From positions 1,567,001 to 1,631,000 of the forward strand of contig JAPFFF010000020.1 of the NCBI GenBank assembly GCA_039105265.1: 64,000 nt of DNA, in the 5' to 3' direction. A program made the translations under genes and the position numbers. Under the pieces are notes generated by a model. The model had not been told where the DNA came from, ran no database searches, and saw nothing but the letters and a program-made list of their open reading frames with translations. The number at the start of each line of letters is the position of its first letter. The first letter of the stretch is position 1. Positions 29,488 to 38,527 of this stretch are shown here, one piece after another. This DNA comes from Tritrichomonas musculus. Lineage: Eukaryota; Parabasalia; Tritrichomonadida; Tritrichomonadidae.

Positions 29488-31257
29488 TTATTGAAGTTGA
29501 TATTTAACAAGATCTGCATAAAGGCCGTCCAAGGCAACCAATTCTTGATGAGTTCCTGTTTCAGCAATTTTTCCTTCCTTAAAAACAAGAATCCTATCTG
29601 CATGGGTAACGGTTGCCAGCCTGTGAGCGACCATTATAGAAGTTTTTCCGTGTCTGAAATTCTCGAGAGACTGCTGGACCAGTTGTTCTGATTCTGTGTC
29701 AAGTGCAGCGGTTGCCTCATCGAGTAACAAGATTGGAGTTGGTGACAGAATTGCTCTCGAAATGCAAATTCTTTGTTTTTGGCCGCCACTCAAAGAAGTC
29801 TGAGCCACGAATGTCCTGTAATTGTCAGGCAGCTCCATTATGAAATTGTGGGCATTTCCAGTGACAGCTGCAGTGGACACTTCTTCCTCGGAAGCGTCGA
29901 TTCTGCCATATCGAATGTTGTCCAAGATTGACATTGAGAAAAGAACGGGACTTTGTGGGACGATAGAGATTGCCTTTCGTAAACTTTTCGGTGACAAGTC
30001 ACGGATGTCATAACCGTCAATAAATATTGCTCCTTCATTAACGTCATAGAAACGTTGAAGAAGTTGTAATGTTGTCGACTTTCCACATCCTGATTCACCA
30101 ACAAAAGCATAAGTTTTTCCTGCTTCTAATTTGAAGCTTAAATTGCGAACGGCCCATTGTTCATTTCCTGCATACTTAAAACCAACGTCACGGAACTCAA
30201 TGTCGCCTTTTATGTTGTCAACAATCTTGCCTTGATCAGGATTGATTCTTGGCTTCATTTCGATAATTGCACATATGTTACGTGTAGCTTCTTGGGCTTG
30301 CTGGAAGTCATCCGTAATCGATAAGGTCGAAAAGATGCCAATCGCTAGAAGGCAGATGCCCATGATGATGGCTGACATTTCGTACATTCCAATTTTTTGG
30401 GGATCTTTGACCATTTCACGAATCATGTACCAAGTGACCGTTAAAACCATGCCCGCTAGTATGCAAATACCAAGCATTCTGATAAAGGCCTTAACAAGGG
30501 AAACTTTAACCAGGATCTTTTCTTCATCTTTCAAATCTTTCTTGAAAGCTTCAGCTTCATTCTTCTCTTGGTCAAATGATTTTACAGTTCTGAATTGGGT
30601 AACAATGGAAACGGCTTTTTCTGTGGCTGCTGTTCCTGCTTTTTGATATTTTGCATATACATGATTTGCCCATTTTAATCCCAGCCAAAGTTCTATAGCT
30701 AAAGCAATTGGGAATGCAATGAACATTAATGTTTCTTTCCATCCGTAAATAAGACCAACAACGAAACCTGATATTGATGCGCAAATTCCATTAACTGCAA
30801 TGAAAAGAAGGCTAACATAAACATCTCTGATATAAGCAACACCTTCTGATATTCTTCCAACCATAGCGCCATATGAATGCTTATCAAAAAATTCGATATC
30901 TGCATTCATTAATGAAGTATATAATTTCTTACGAATATCAACTAAAAACAATGGTGAAACAATTGCTTGGCACGTATTGGCAGCGAGTTGACAAACTATA
31001 ATAATGGCTGCAACAACTGCGCCTGTTTTAATTACATCAACTGTGGCACCAAGGAAATCTGAATCTTCAAACAAGCTTACTGCTTTTTTATTAACAAGAA
31101 GAAGTAAAACTGATGAAACTCCACAAATTCCAGAAATTATTAGGGCAACGATGAGTAAAGCCTTGTTATGAAAGTATTTAATAATTCTTCTGAATTCACT
31201 ACCTTTTCTGGCACCATCGATTGATTCATCTTTAAATCCAGCTCCTGCAAAACCCAT
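29488..31257 (-). CDS. ABCB-type half ABC transporter
   Basis: 589 residues from the ATG at 31255-31257. The N-terminal six-helix membrane domain (about 25-310) is followed by a nucleotide-binding domain: Walker A GESGCGKSTT (about 386-395), signature LSGGQKQR (about 486), Walker B ILLLDEAT (about 505) and the H-loop VAHRLAT. The layout TMD-NBD and the sequence FFDKHSYGAMVGRISEGV are typical of ABC-B (P-glycoprotein/TAP-like) half transporters, which work as dimers to export peptides, lipids or drugs. All ATPase motifs are intact. Membrane location and substrate cannot be told. Confidence 0.93.
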   Translation of the reverse strand: MGFAGAGFKDESIDGARKGSEFRRIIKYFHNKALLIVALIISGICGVSSVLLLLVNKKAVSLFEDSDFLGATVDVIKTGAVVAAIIIVCQLAANTCQAIVSPLFLVDIRKKLYTSLMNADIEFFDKHSYGAMVGRISEGVAYIRDVYVSLLFIAVNGICASISGFVVGLIYGWKETLMFIAFPIALAIELWLGLKWANHVYAKYQKAGTAATEKAVSIVTQFRTVKSFDQEKNEAEAFKKDLKDEEKILVKVSLVKAFIRMLGICILAGMVLTVTWYMIREMVKDPQKIGMYEMSAIIMGICLLAIGIFSTLSITDDFQQAQEATRNICAIIEMKPRINPDQGKIVDNIKGDIEFRDVGFKYAGNEQWAVRNLSFKLEAGKTYAFVGESGCGKSTTLQLLQRFYDVNEGAIFIDGYDIRDLSPKSLRKAISIVPQSPVLFSMSILDNIRYGRIDASEEEVSTAAVTGNAHNFIMELPDNYRTFVAQTSLSGGQKQRICISRAILSPTPILLLDEATAALDTESEQLVQQSLENFRHGKTSIMVAHRLATVTHADRILVFKEGKIAETGTHQELVALDGLYADLVKYQLQ

Positions 31258-32032
31258 TAGATGAAAATGATTTTTAATCAAATAAACGAAAAAGTATGCA
31301 AATATTTGAATTGGTTTAACAATTCCTACTCAAAATTGAAAATAATGTATTGAAATTTTCACCAAGAAATTTAATCGGATTATTTGAGAAATTTTAATCG
31401 CGCTTTTTCAATGTTTTTGTTAAAAAAAAAAAAAAATAATTTAAATTTAGAAACCCATAAAAAATAATAATTTAAAAAAATAAATAAAAAAAAAAAGCAA
31501 TGTTTCTAGGAAATGATATTTTTGAATTTTTTAAGAGCAATTCAATTTTTAATGATTTGATATTTAAAAAATAATCGGTACAAAAATATTATGAACCATA
31601 CAGATTTATATAATTACCAATAGAAAAATGAACTAGAAATAAATAAATCGAATTAGTTGTTAGAGAAAATATATTTGGAAATAAATGGTGCATCCAATTT
31701 ACATTTTTTTCAAAAATTTTTTATTTATAGCCAAAAGAATAAAACATGATTTAATCAATCCGTTAAATATAATATACAGTATGACTTTATGGTAAACAGA
31801 CCACTCAATTAAGTTTTACCTTTTTAAATCATCTGACTTTAAAAAAAAAAAAAAAAAATCAATGAAAAGTTAGCTTCTTAATTTTTCTTTGTTTCTTGAA
31901 TAAGGACAAATTTTTGAACTAAAATATGGTGAATAAATGATTGTTCATGGAAAAAATCAATATGGTTATTGATTAAGCAAAATAAAAGGTCAAAATAATT
32001 TGAATTGTTGTAGGAAAAAACGGACAATCGTT
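31258..32032. other. AT-rich intergenic region
   Basis: About 775 bases upstream of the ABC transporter gene with A runs near 31425 and 31843. No gene recognised; the ABC transporter promoter should be at its left end. Confidence 0.5.
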
Positions 32033-32397
32033 TTTTTCTACGCCACTTTTTGAATGGTTTTTCTATCCATGAATAGCTATCTTAAGGTGAAATTTAACTT
32101 ACTCTGTTAAGAAAATTAACCAAAAAAAATTGTAAATTTAAATTTTCTCTTAAAATTATAACTATTTGCTTTTTTTGATATAATTTTTTTTTATTTTTAC
32201 ATAATTTTTCAGGAATATACGGAACCAGTGATCACCACAGGGCTGCGCGAAGCCGAATCAGGCTCCTTGAATTGCTGGATGAATCGGGAAGCCATTTGAA
32301 CTCAATATTTATGCATTATTTAGCAAAAATTGAATAAAAAAATGTTTAAAAAAGTATTCAAAAAGTTTAAAAGTTTTCAAAAAGTGGCGTAGAAAAA
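32033..32397. mobile_element. inverted-repeat element (365 bp) with GC-rich interior
   Basis: 22-base arms match perfectly in inverted orientation (core CTACGCCACTTTTTGAA at the left, its reverse complement at the right). The interior holds a GC-rich block (about 32218-32300, with GGGCTGCGCGAAGCC) in otherwise AT-rich sequence. I could not see an unambiguous target duplication. MITE-like; superfamily unknown. Confidence 0.6.
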
Positions 32398-32747
32398 TAT
32401 GATTCCCCTTTTACATTTTTAGTGATAATAAAATTGAGTTTTTCATTGACTATTTATTTATACAAAAAAACGTAATAAAACCAAACTATTTTTATTCGAT
32501 TCCCCGGAAAAAACCAATATAGTTGGTTGGCAAAAAAAAATTTTTGGACAAAAATCTTTTTTCACTTAACTTCTATATAATAGAAAAGAACTTGGATTTT
32601 AAAAAGCCAAAAACATTAAATAATATACAAGTGCAAATATGTTTTTCTGTTTAAATTTAATTTTGGTTGAAGTTTTTTTTATGAATTAATATATCAAATA
32701 TTGATTATATATTGAATATTTTAAATTTAATAATATGATAAATTATT

Positions 32748-34683
32748 CAGCGTTGTTTATCAATACGACTAAATACCGGTTACCGAAGAAGTATCGGTAT
32801 TCGGTAAATATCGATACTTTTTTGTTCTGTATTTTTTAGTATCGATACAAAAGTGCTTCGGTATTTTTAGAGTATCAGCGGTTATTAAGAAAGTACTTTA
32901 CAATACTTTTTATCTGTATCGATACGGTATTTTAATATATAAATTTTATTAATAAATAATGAATAAAAATATTAAAACATTTGATTATTTAATTTTAAAT
33001 AAAAATTTTAATTATAAATATAATTACTAGCCTATAAAAAGTCTATTATTGTTTTTCTTCTTCAGAAATCTCTTCATATTCATTTTCATTAAACAATCCA
33101 AATTTTCGATATCATTATTATCATTAAAAACAATAAAATTTATATATATTATGTACTTTCTCATATTAATAGTTAATTCAATAGTTCTGGAATGTTATAT
33201 TTATCTACAAATAGAAATTGACATAAAGATGATTAAATTTACGATATTTCAGAAACCATTGAATATTCAATTATTATGATAATTATTTGTTGTAAAATAT
33301 GTAATTAAAGAGAATTAACAATATTCATTAGAATCTAATAAATTTTTTTAATCATCTTTAAATGAATCCGATACATTTTTTGTTAAAAAAATACCGACAA
33401 AAAACCTGACATTCTACACCCCGAGCTAAAGTCTATTTTAAACGGCTCTTATTACATCAAAATATCATTTATTCAAAAAGCCAAAAAAGAGCATATTTCA
33501 TGAAAATAAAAACGTTTTTTTTTTTAGTTTTTTGGTTAACAAATTTATCTTTATATTTATATATTAAAATTTGGTTAACAAAATTAATAAAAAAAACTTA
33601 ACGTTTTCCAAAAATAACGAGCTGTAATAAGGACCTTTCAATTTGTTTTATATGGCTGAAATTTCAATAGTCTCTTGTAATAAGAATTCAATACTCCGGC
33701 TTTAAGGAGTATTGAAATTATTTTATTTGTCAAATAATTGAATACTTTTTGCTTTAAGGTTTGAGTACTTTGATTTAAGGATTCAATACTTTAAATATAT
33801 TTTCAGAGTATTTTATATAGTTTTTTTTACAAAATTATTGGATATATTGCATTATCTTTTTGTCCTCACGACAATTAAATTGCACAATATACTTATATAT
33901 TTAAGATTATATATAAAAACATTTATTATTAATATCAAGATACAAAATAAGACAAATTTCGTTTTAATTCAACCGAACATTTTGCTTTAGATAATCATAA
34001 TATCTATAATTATAATACAATATTATTATTAATTTCATAAAAAAAATCTTATATATCTATAAATAACCAAAATATTTATATATTTATAATAATAAATTTC
34101 TTTCAATTTTTAAAGTAATAAAAAAGTCCATTTATTCCTATCATAAAATGGTTTAATATAATATTTTATATTTATTTTGATATATATAAATGTTTGAATA
34201 TTCTAAATAATAAATATATTATTTTTAATCGTTTAAAAACCAAAAAATTAATGTTCTTACATTTTGGGCTTTTTCAATTTATGTAATAAGATTTGAGAAA
34301 TACTGTAATAAGGAAAAAATCTTTGATTTTTCGAACAAAAATTATAAATATATGATAAGTATAAGATTATAAATTTAAATAATTTTTTTATTTATATATA
34401 TATTTGTAATTAAACAAGATACTCTTATTTATAATTTTTTTAATTAGGGTCATAAGTTCGTTTGGCAGCTCGTCTTTTTTTTTTTAAAAAAAATTCTTAT
34501 TACATTTTTATTTTTGAAAATGTAATAAGCTCGGGGTGTATGACATTCGATATAAATTTTCCACTTTTGTATCGATACTTCGGTTTTTTATCGATAAATA
34601 CCTTTACCGGCGGTTAGAGCCGGTAATATCGATATTTTACCGGGAAAATAACCGCTACCGGAGAGGATCGATACACAACCCTG
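32748..34683. mobile_element. hAT-like non-autonomous DNA transposon (outer element, interrupted)
   Basis: The ends CAGCGTTGTTTATCAAT (left) and, read inward from the right, CAGGGTTGTGTATCGAT form a terminal inverted repeat starting CAG-x-GTTGT. They are flanked by a perfect 8-bp duplication AAATTATT at 32740-32747 and 34684-34691. A CAG-starting TIR with 8-bp duplication is the hAT pattern. Subterminal zones carry many TATCGATA/GTATCGATAC palindromes and CCGGTA words. Without the nested element and its duplication it is about 800 bp and has no transposase, so it needed a transposase in trans. Confidence 0.8.
33415..34540. mobile_element. nested inverted-repeat DNA transposon (inner element)
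   Basis: A 13-bp perfect terminal inverted repeat TACACCCCGAGCT / AGCTCGGGGTGTA encloses 1126 bp. It is flanked by a perfect 8-bp duplication TGACATTC at 33407-33414 and 34541-34548. The interior has repeated TGTAATAAG/CTTATTACA words, concentrated toward the ends, and no coding capacity. The TIR start TAC differs from hAT CAG ends, so a different 8-bp-duplicating superfamily is possible (for example Merlin- or P-like; not resolved). It inserted after the outer element, whose sequence continues on both sides. Confidence 0.8.
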
Positions 34684-34993
34684 AAATTATTATATTTATT
34701 ATAAATGCAAAATATTCTTTCTGAAATGAATGAAAAAATACATTATTATAATATGAAATGTGATATAAAAACTTTTTTATATTTTTTTAAATTGATTTTT
34801 AGCTCATAGAAAAATAGATTTTTTTCATATATATTAGCTGATTATTTGATAAACCTATGAAACAATGATTTTATTCTTCACAAAAAAATTGAAGCATTTT
34901 ATAAAGATTATTTTTAAATTCAAAGCTAATTAAATAATTTACAGAAAAAATATTTTAATTATTAAATTATAAAATATTTCTTCATATTTAAAT

Positions 34994-35776
34994 ATGCATA
35001 GTCTTTCAACATATTTCAATCAAAGAGAAATAGATAAAATTGAGATACACATGGACGATGCTGTAAATGCAGATTTCCCTCCAAAAAAATCAAATTATCA
35101 AGTTTATATCTATAAACACATTAATCCAAATCAGATAGATTGTTGCATTAAATATTTCAAAGATCCAAATACGAAAAAGGCTAATAATCAATATTTAATT
35201 GGTCTTGCAGAATTATGTAGATCGATCATAACGGTTCCTAATATTTGGAAATTCTATTTTACGCAATGCGAAGATTCTCATATTTTAAGTTTACCAGAAT
35301 ATATAAAAGATCAAACATCCCTTCTGTATTATAACATACGTTATTCAATTATCCCAGATGAAGATGAAAACGTGAAGAATCCGATTGATCCTCAAATCAG
35401 GAAAATTGCCCTTATGGCAAATTATTATCATTATTGGTCTGACTTTTCCAAAATGATTAGAAAACATTATTCAAAAGGTATTTTTCATCATTTCAATTTT
35501 GAAGAAGCAATTTTCTTTATTTATTATTCTATAGCAGCTCCTCCATTAATCATTTTCTCAAAAAGAAAATATCAAAAAATTATCGATTCTTATATTGATT
35601 GTTTGGCAGCTGCAATAAAAACCTTTATGGAAAAATTTCATTACATGAGTGATCAAACGTCATCTGCACAAAATAATGAAAATTCAAATTTAAGCGAAAA
35701 GATATTTCTTAATTTTCTTGATTTTTATGAAACACAACTCAAATTAAATGAGAACACATGCAAATATTATCAATAA
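34994..35776 (+). CDS. hypothetical protein, 260 residues
   Basis: Starts at an ATG (MHSLSTYFNQREIDKIEI). I do not recognise a domain. The protein is Tyr/Ile/Asn-rich and mostly predicted helical by eye, with alternating hydrophobic and charged stretches; no signal peptide and no convincing membrane helix (the stretch EAIFFIYYSIAAPPLIIF near 170-187 is the most hydrophobic). Codon use and a clean 260-codon frame in AT-rich sequence support a real gene. It stands about 300 bases to the right of the nested transposons and has no same-strand neighbour. Confidence 0.6.
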   Translation: MHSLSTYFNQREIDKIEIHMDDAVNADFPPKKSNYQVYIYKHINPNQIDCCIKYFKDPNTKKANNQYLIGLAELCRSIITVPNIWKFYFTQCEDSHILSLPEYIKDQTSLLYYNIRYSIIPDEDENVKNPIDPQIRKIALMANYYHYWSDFSKMIRKHYSKGIFHHFNFEEAIFFIYYSIAAPPLIIFSKRKYQKIIDSYIDCLAAAIKTFMEKFHYMSDQTSSAQNNENSNLSEKIFLNFLDFYETQLKLNENTCKYYQ

Positions 35777-36044
35777 ATTTTAGTTCATTCACTTATTAGA
35801 GACTTTTGTTTTTACACAAGGAATTGTAGATAACAAAAATGTAATAACATAGTAAATACTAAAAATATGATTTAATATTTAAAAATATTGATATTAATAT
35901 AATATTTTAATATTATATAATAAAATCTATTATAATTAAAAATGCAATATCAATATTTTGGCCCAAAACAGCTGATTGTTCGAACTTTTCCTAAACTATA
36001 AAAACATATATGTTTTTTAGTTATGTTCATATATAGGAGAAAGT
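35777..36044. other. intergenic
   Basis: AT-rich spacer between the hypothetical gene and the 302-bp inverted-repeat element; nothing recognised. Confidence 0.4.
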
Positions 36045-36346
36045 CAATATTGAGGAAAATTTCGATAATGTAAATGATTAAGATTAACTTAATCCATAAA
36101 TATATTATACATAAATAAGTATCTTTTTAAATATTTTATTATTTCTAAACAATAGTAATATTTTATTAAGATAAATGTGTTTTTAAAAAAGAATGTTAAA
36201 AATTTAAAAAATAGTTTTATTGAAATATATGATTAGTTTTTCTTTAAATAAATATTATATTATAAAAGATAATATACTACTTGAATTAAATATAATAAAA
36301 GTCTTTATTTAAACCATTTCTTTTATTGAGATTTTCCTCAATATTG
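36045..36346. mobile_element. 302-bp inverted-repeat element
   Basis: CAATATTGAGGAAAAT at the left is matched by ATTTTCCTCAATATTG at the right, a perfect 16-base inverted repeat. Because CAATATTG is itself palindromic, the ends can also be read as an 8-bp duplication CAATATTG around a shorter TIR (AGGAAAAT). The interior is very AT-rich and non-coding. MITE-like. Confidence 0.6.
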
Positions 36347-36399
36347 TCTTTTTTATGCATTATGTGTTGACATTGTCCTTTTGACTAAAAATGAGCCTA

Positions 36400-36675
36400 T
36401 TATTCTCTGTTAGCTAACATGACTTGATCTTTAATCATAACCTTGTCGTCATCAATATAAAGTTCATCAGTGAAAACGAAGAGATAACTGGTTCTTTTAA
36501 TTTACCTCATTCTTTGAAGATCATAATGAATAGCTGATTCCAAATCGCAATTAGGTTGAAAATCTTTTGAAAAGATAGGAATTGGAAATTATCCAATTGG
36601 AATCAAAGACATCTTTGAACGATATGTTTATGTTCTCAACTATGAAGAAATTGTTCAAATGAAAATTTAAAAGAT
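36400..36675. pseudogene. unidentified coding debris
   Basis: On the minus strand about 36403-36500 reads SYLFVFTDELYIDDDKVMIK then DQVMLANRE and a stop. On the plus strand about 36560-36671 reads SFEKIGIGNYPIGIKDIFE then RYVYVLNYEEIVQMKI and a stop. Both look codon-biased but are short, lack starts and match nothing I recognise. Probably ends of two lost genes. Confidence 0.3.
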
Positions 36676-36699
36676 TAAATAAAATGCTTTTTAAAAATC

Positions 36700-36885
36700 A
36701 TTTGATTAAAAAAAGAGAGAAAATTTTAATTGTCTCTTTGATAATTGGTTTTGAAACGGCTTTTCTATTACTAATTGGTCGCAATTGTGATTCGTTCACT
36801 GGCATCATTTTACCTCGTTTATTTAGTGAACGAAAACTGTTTAATGCTTTGAAATTAAAAGATTACCAAAAAAATCAAAGAGGAA
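36700..36885 (-). pseudogene. relic of a kinase C-terminal tail (duplicate of the next gene's end)
   Basis: The minus strand reads KALNSFRSLNKRGKMMPVNE, SQLRPISNRKAVSKPIIKE, which aligns with the last 45 residues of the kinase at 36952-38406 (TLNRFRALHKQSKTMPVKEP, then LPPLGNRKPTAKPAIKKPN). It lies directly downstream of that gene, separated by a T18-(GT)n tract. No other part of the kinase is present, so this is the stub of a deleted tandem paralogue. Confidence 0.65.
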
Positions 36886-36901
36886 GTAAATTAACTGAGG
36901 G

Positions 36902-36945
36902 TTTTTTTTTTTTTTTTTTGTGTGTGTGTGAGTGTGTGCGTGCTT
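36902..36945. repeat. T18-(GT)n tract
   Basis: Eighteen T followed by an interrupted GT repeat. The same composite (T31 then GT7) occurs at 36931+20000, that is 56931-56975. Low-complexity; possibly polymorphic. Confidence 0.8.
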
Positions 36946-36951
36946 GATGGT

Positions 36952-38406
36952 TCAATTTGGCTTTTTGATGGCTGGTTTTGCTGTCGGTTTCCGATTGCCA
37001 AGAGGAGGCAATTTTGAATTTGATTTTGGTTGCGATGGCTCTTTCACTGGCATCGTTTTACTTTGTTTATGTAATGCACGGAATCGGTTTAGTGTTTTGA
37101 AACGAGCAAGAACAATTTCTGAGTCAACACCTTCCGCCATTTTGAAAGAATGTTTGTACATTTCTTCAACAATCTCTTCAAATGTCGGCCGTTTATTTGC
37201 TTTGAATGACATGCACTTCTTGATCAGTGAGATCGTAAATGATGAGATTGCTGGTGATGCTTCTGGGAATTTGATCGGCTTGTTGTTGAGTTTCTCTTTC
37301 AAGTTTTGTTTAGGAAAACGACGAGTGAAAAGGACGAAAAGGAGAACACCAAATGAGTAAACGTCTGTCTTGTTGTCGTATTCATCTTCACAACACATCT
37401 CCCGCGACATGTATGCAAGAGTGCCGATGCCTTTGTTCATTGTGTTCTTCATCGAATCAACGTGTGCAAGTCCAAAGTCGATCAGATGCGCCTCGAAGAT
37501 GTAGTTCACCATAACGTTCTCAAGTTTCAGGTCGCGGTGAATCATTCCGTGATCGTGGATGTGAAGCATGCCAAATACAATTTCAACAGCAAGTTTGACT
37601 TTCAGTGTGTTGTTCAGAATGTCGCGTTCAAGGCACTGGCGAAGGTTCATCGGGTGGAACTTCAGGAAGAACGCTATCGTTGTCTTAGATTTGCTTTCGC
37701 TTTTGATTTCAATTTCATCTTCATCATCTTGCTCAATGGAGTCATTATTGTCGGCGTTCAGTTTTTCTTGTGGATTCATGCCGACGCACTTGCAGATGCT
37801 TGGGTGATTCATGCCTGCAAGAACTTCGAATTCTTTGCAAATGTTTTGAACGTCGTTGAACGTAGTTTGGCCTTCTTCTACTTTCAGGACTTTCTTGCAA
37901 AGTTCTTCGTCACGTCGTTCGTCAATCACTTTGTACGCAACTGATGTCGCCCCTTCTCCAATCTGACAAATCACTCGTTGATGCGACTCTTCTTCGTCAT
38001 CAATGAAAATGTTCTTGTTTTCATCTTCGTATTCATTCATCTTTATTTCTGTTTCATAATCTTTATCGCTCGATGAAATGTTCAGTTCGAATGGGACAAC
38101 ATCTTCGTACATCTGAAGACGTGATTCAAGAAAGCGAATCCGCTTCATGCATCGCAAAATTTGCTCTTTGCAAGTCATACTGTTCTTATTATTGTTTGAC
38201 GATGTTCCACTTTTATCTTCTTTTTTATTTATTCTTCTTTTTGATTTTTCATTATCATCTTTTTCTGTAGGACTGGTAACTTTTTGATTGGTCACTTCAC
38301 TTTCATCAATGAATTCAATTTTGCTTTGAATTTTCGAAAATTCTTCTCCAACAAGCTCTGCTCCTCGCCTGATTTTCAATTTCGATCCTTCTGGAAGAAA
38401 ATTCAT
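36952..38406 (-). CDS. TKL-like protein kinase, possibly 5'-truncated LRR-kinase
   Basis: 484 residues from an ATG. The kinase domain (about 155-430) has a Gly loop variant (IGEGATSVAYKV), a Lys in CKKVLKV, the catalytic loop MIHRDLKLENVM, HLIDFGLAH and GTLAYMSRE. Features look compatible with activity. An acidic insertion splits the N-lobe. The N-terminal section FLPEGSKLKIRRGAELVGEE matches the linker that follows LRR_5 repeats in related trichomonad LRR-kinases (family memory). The in-frame codons before the ATG (WFPNAKRLEFDSDS) continue that LRR-like pattern up to a TAG, so the present ATG may be an internal methionine of a gene that lost its LRR part. The tail is K/P-rich. Confidence 0.8.
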   Translation of the reverse strand: MNFLPEGSKLKIRRGAELVGEEFSKIQSKIEFIDESEVTNQKVTSPTEKDDNEKSKRRINKKEDKSGTSSNNNKNSMTCKEQILRCMKRIRFLESRLQMYEDVVPFELNISSSDKDYETEIKMNEYEDENKNIFIDDEEESHQRVICQIGEGATSVAYKVIDERRDEELCKKVLKVEEGQTTFNDVQNICKEFEVLAGMNHPSICKCVGMNPQEKLNADNNDSIEQDDEDEIEIKSESKSKTTIAFFLKFHPMNLRQCLERDILNNTLKVKLAVEIVFGMLHIHDHGMIHRDLKLENVMVNYIFEAHLIDFGLAHVDSMKNTMNKGIGTLAYMSREMCCEDEYDNKTDVYSFGVLLFVLFTRRFPKQNLKEKLNNKPIKFPEASPAISSFTISLIKKCMSFKANKRPTFEEIVEEMYKHSFKMAEGVDSEIVLARFKTLNRFRALHKQSKTMPVKEPSQPKSNSKLPPLGNRKPTAKPAIKKPN

Positions 38407-38527
38407 TGAATCACTATCAAATTCCAGCCTTTTTGCATTTGGGAACCACTAATAATTCTAGGCGATATTAAAAATTAATTGAATCTAGCTAGAAAACGAA
38501 AAAAAAATCAATTTACTAGAAAATTTA

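Noticed and set aside
33049-33279. 76-codon frame within the hAT-like element
   Set aside because: Begins without an ATG at the quoted position, is pure F/I/K low-complexity and resembles no transposase.
36684-36947. Plus-strand frame of 87 codons
   Set aside because: The minus strand of the same bases aligns with the kinase tail, so this frame is a shadow and ends in the T18-(GT)n tract.
37462-37944. Plus-strand 160-codon frame inside the kinase gene
   Set aside because: The opposite strand has all kinase motifs in order; the plus frame has no domain and is a compositional shadow.
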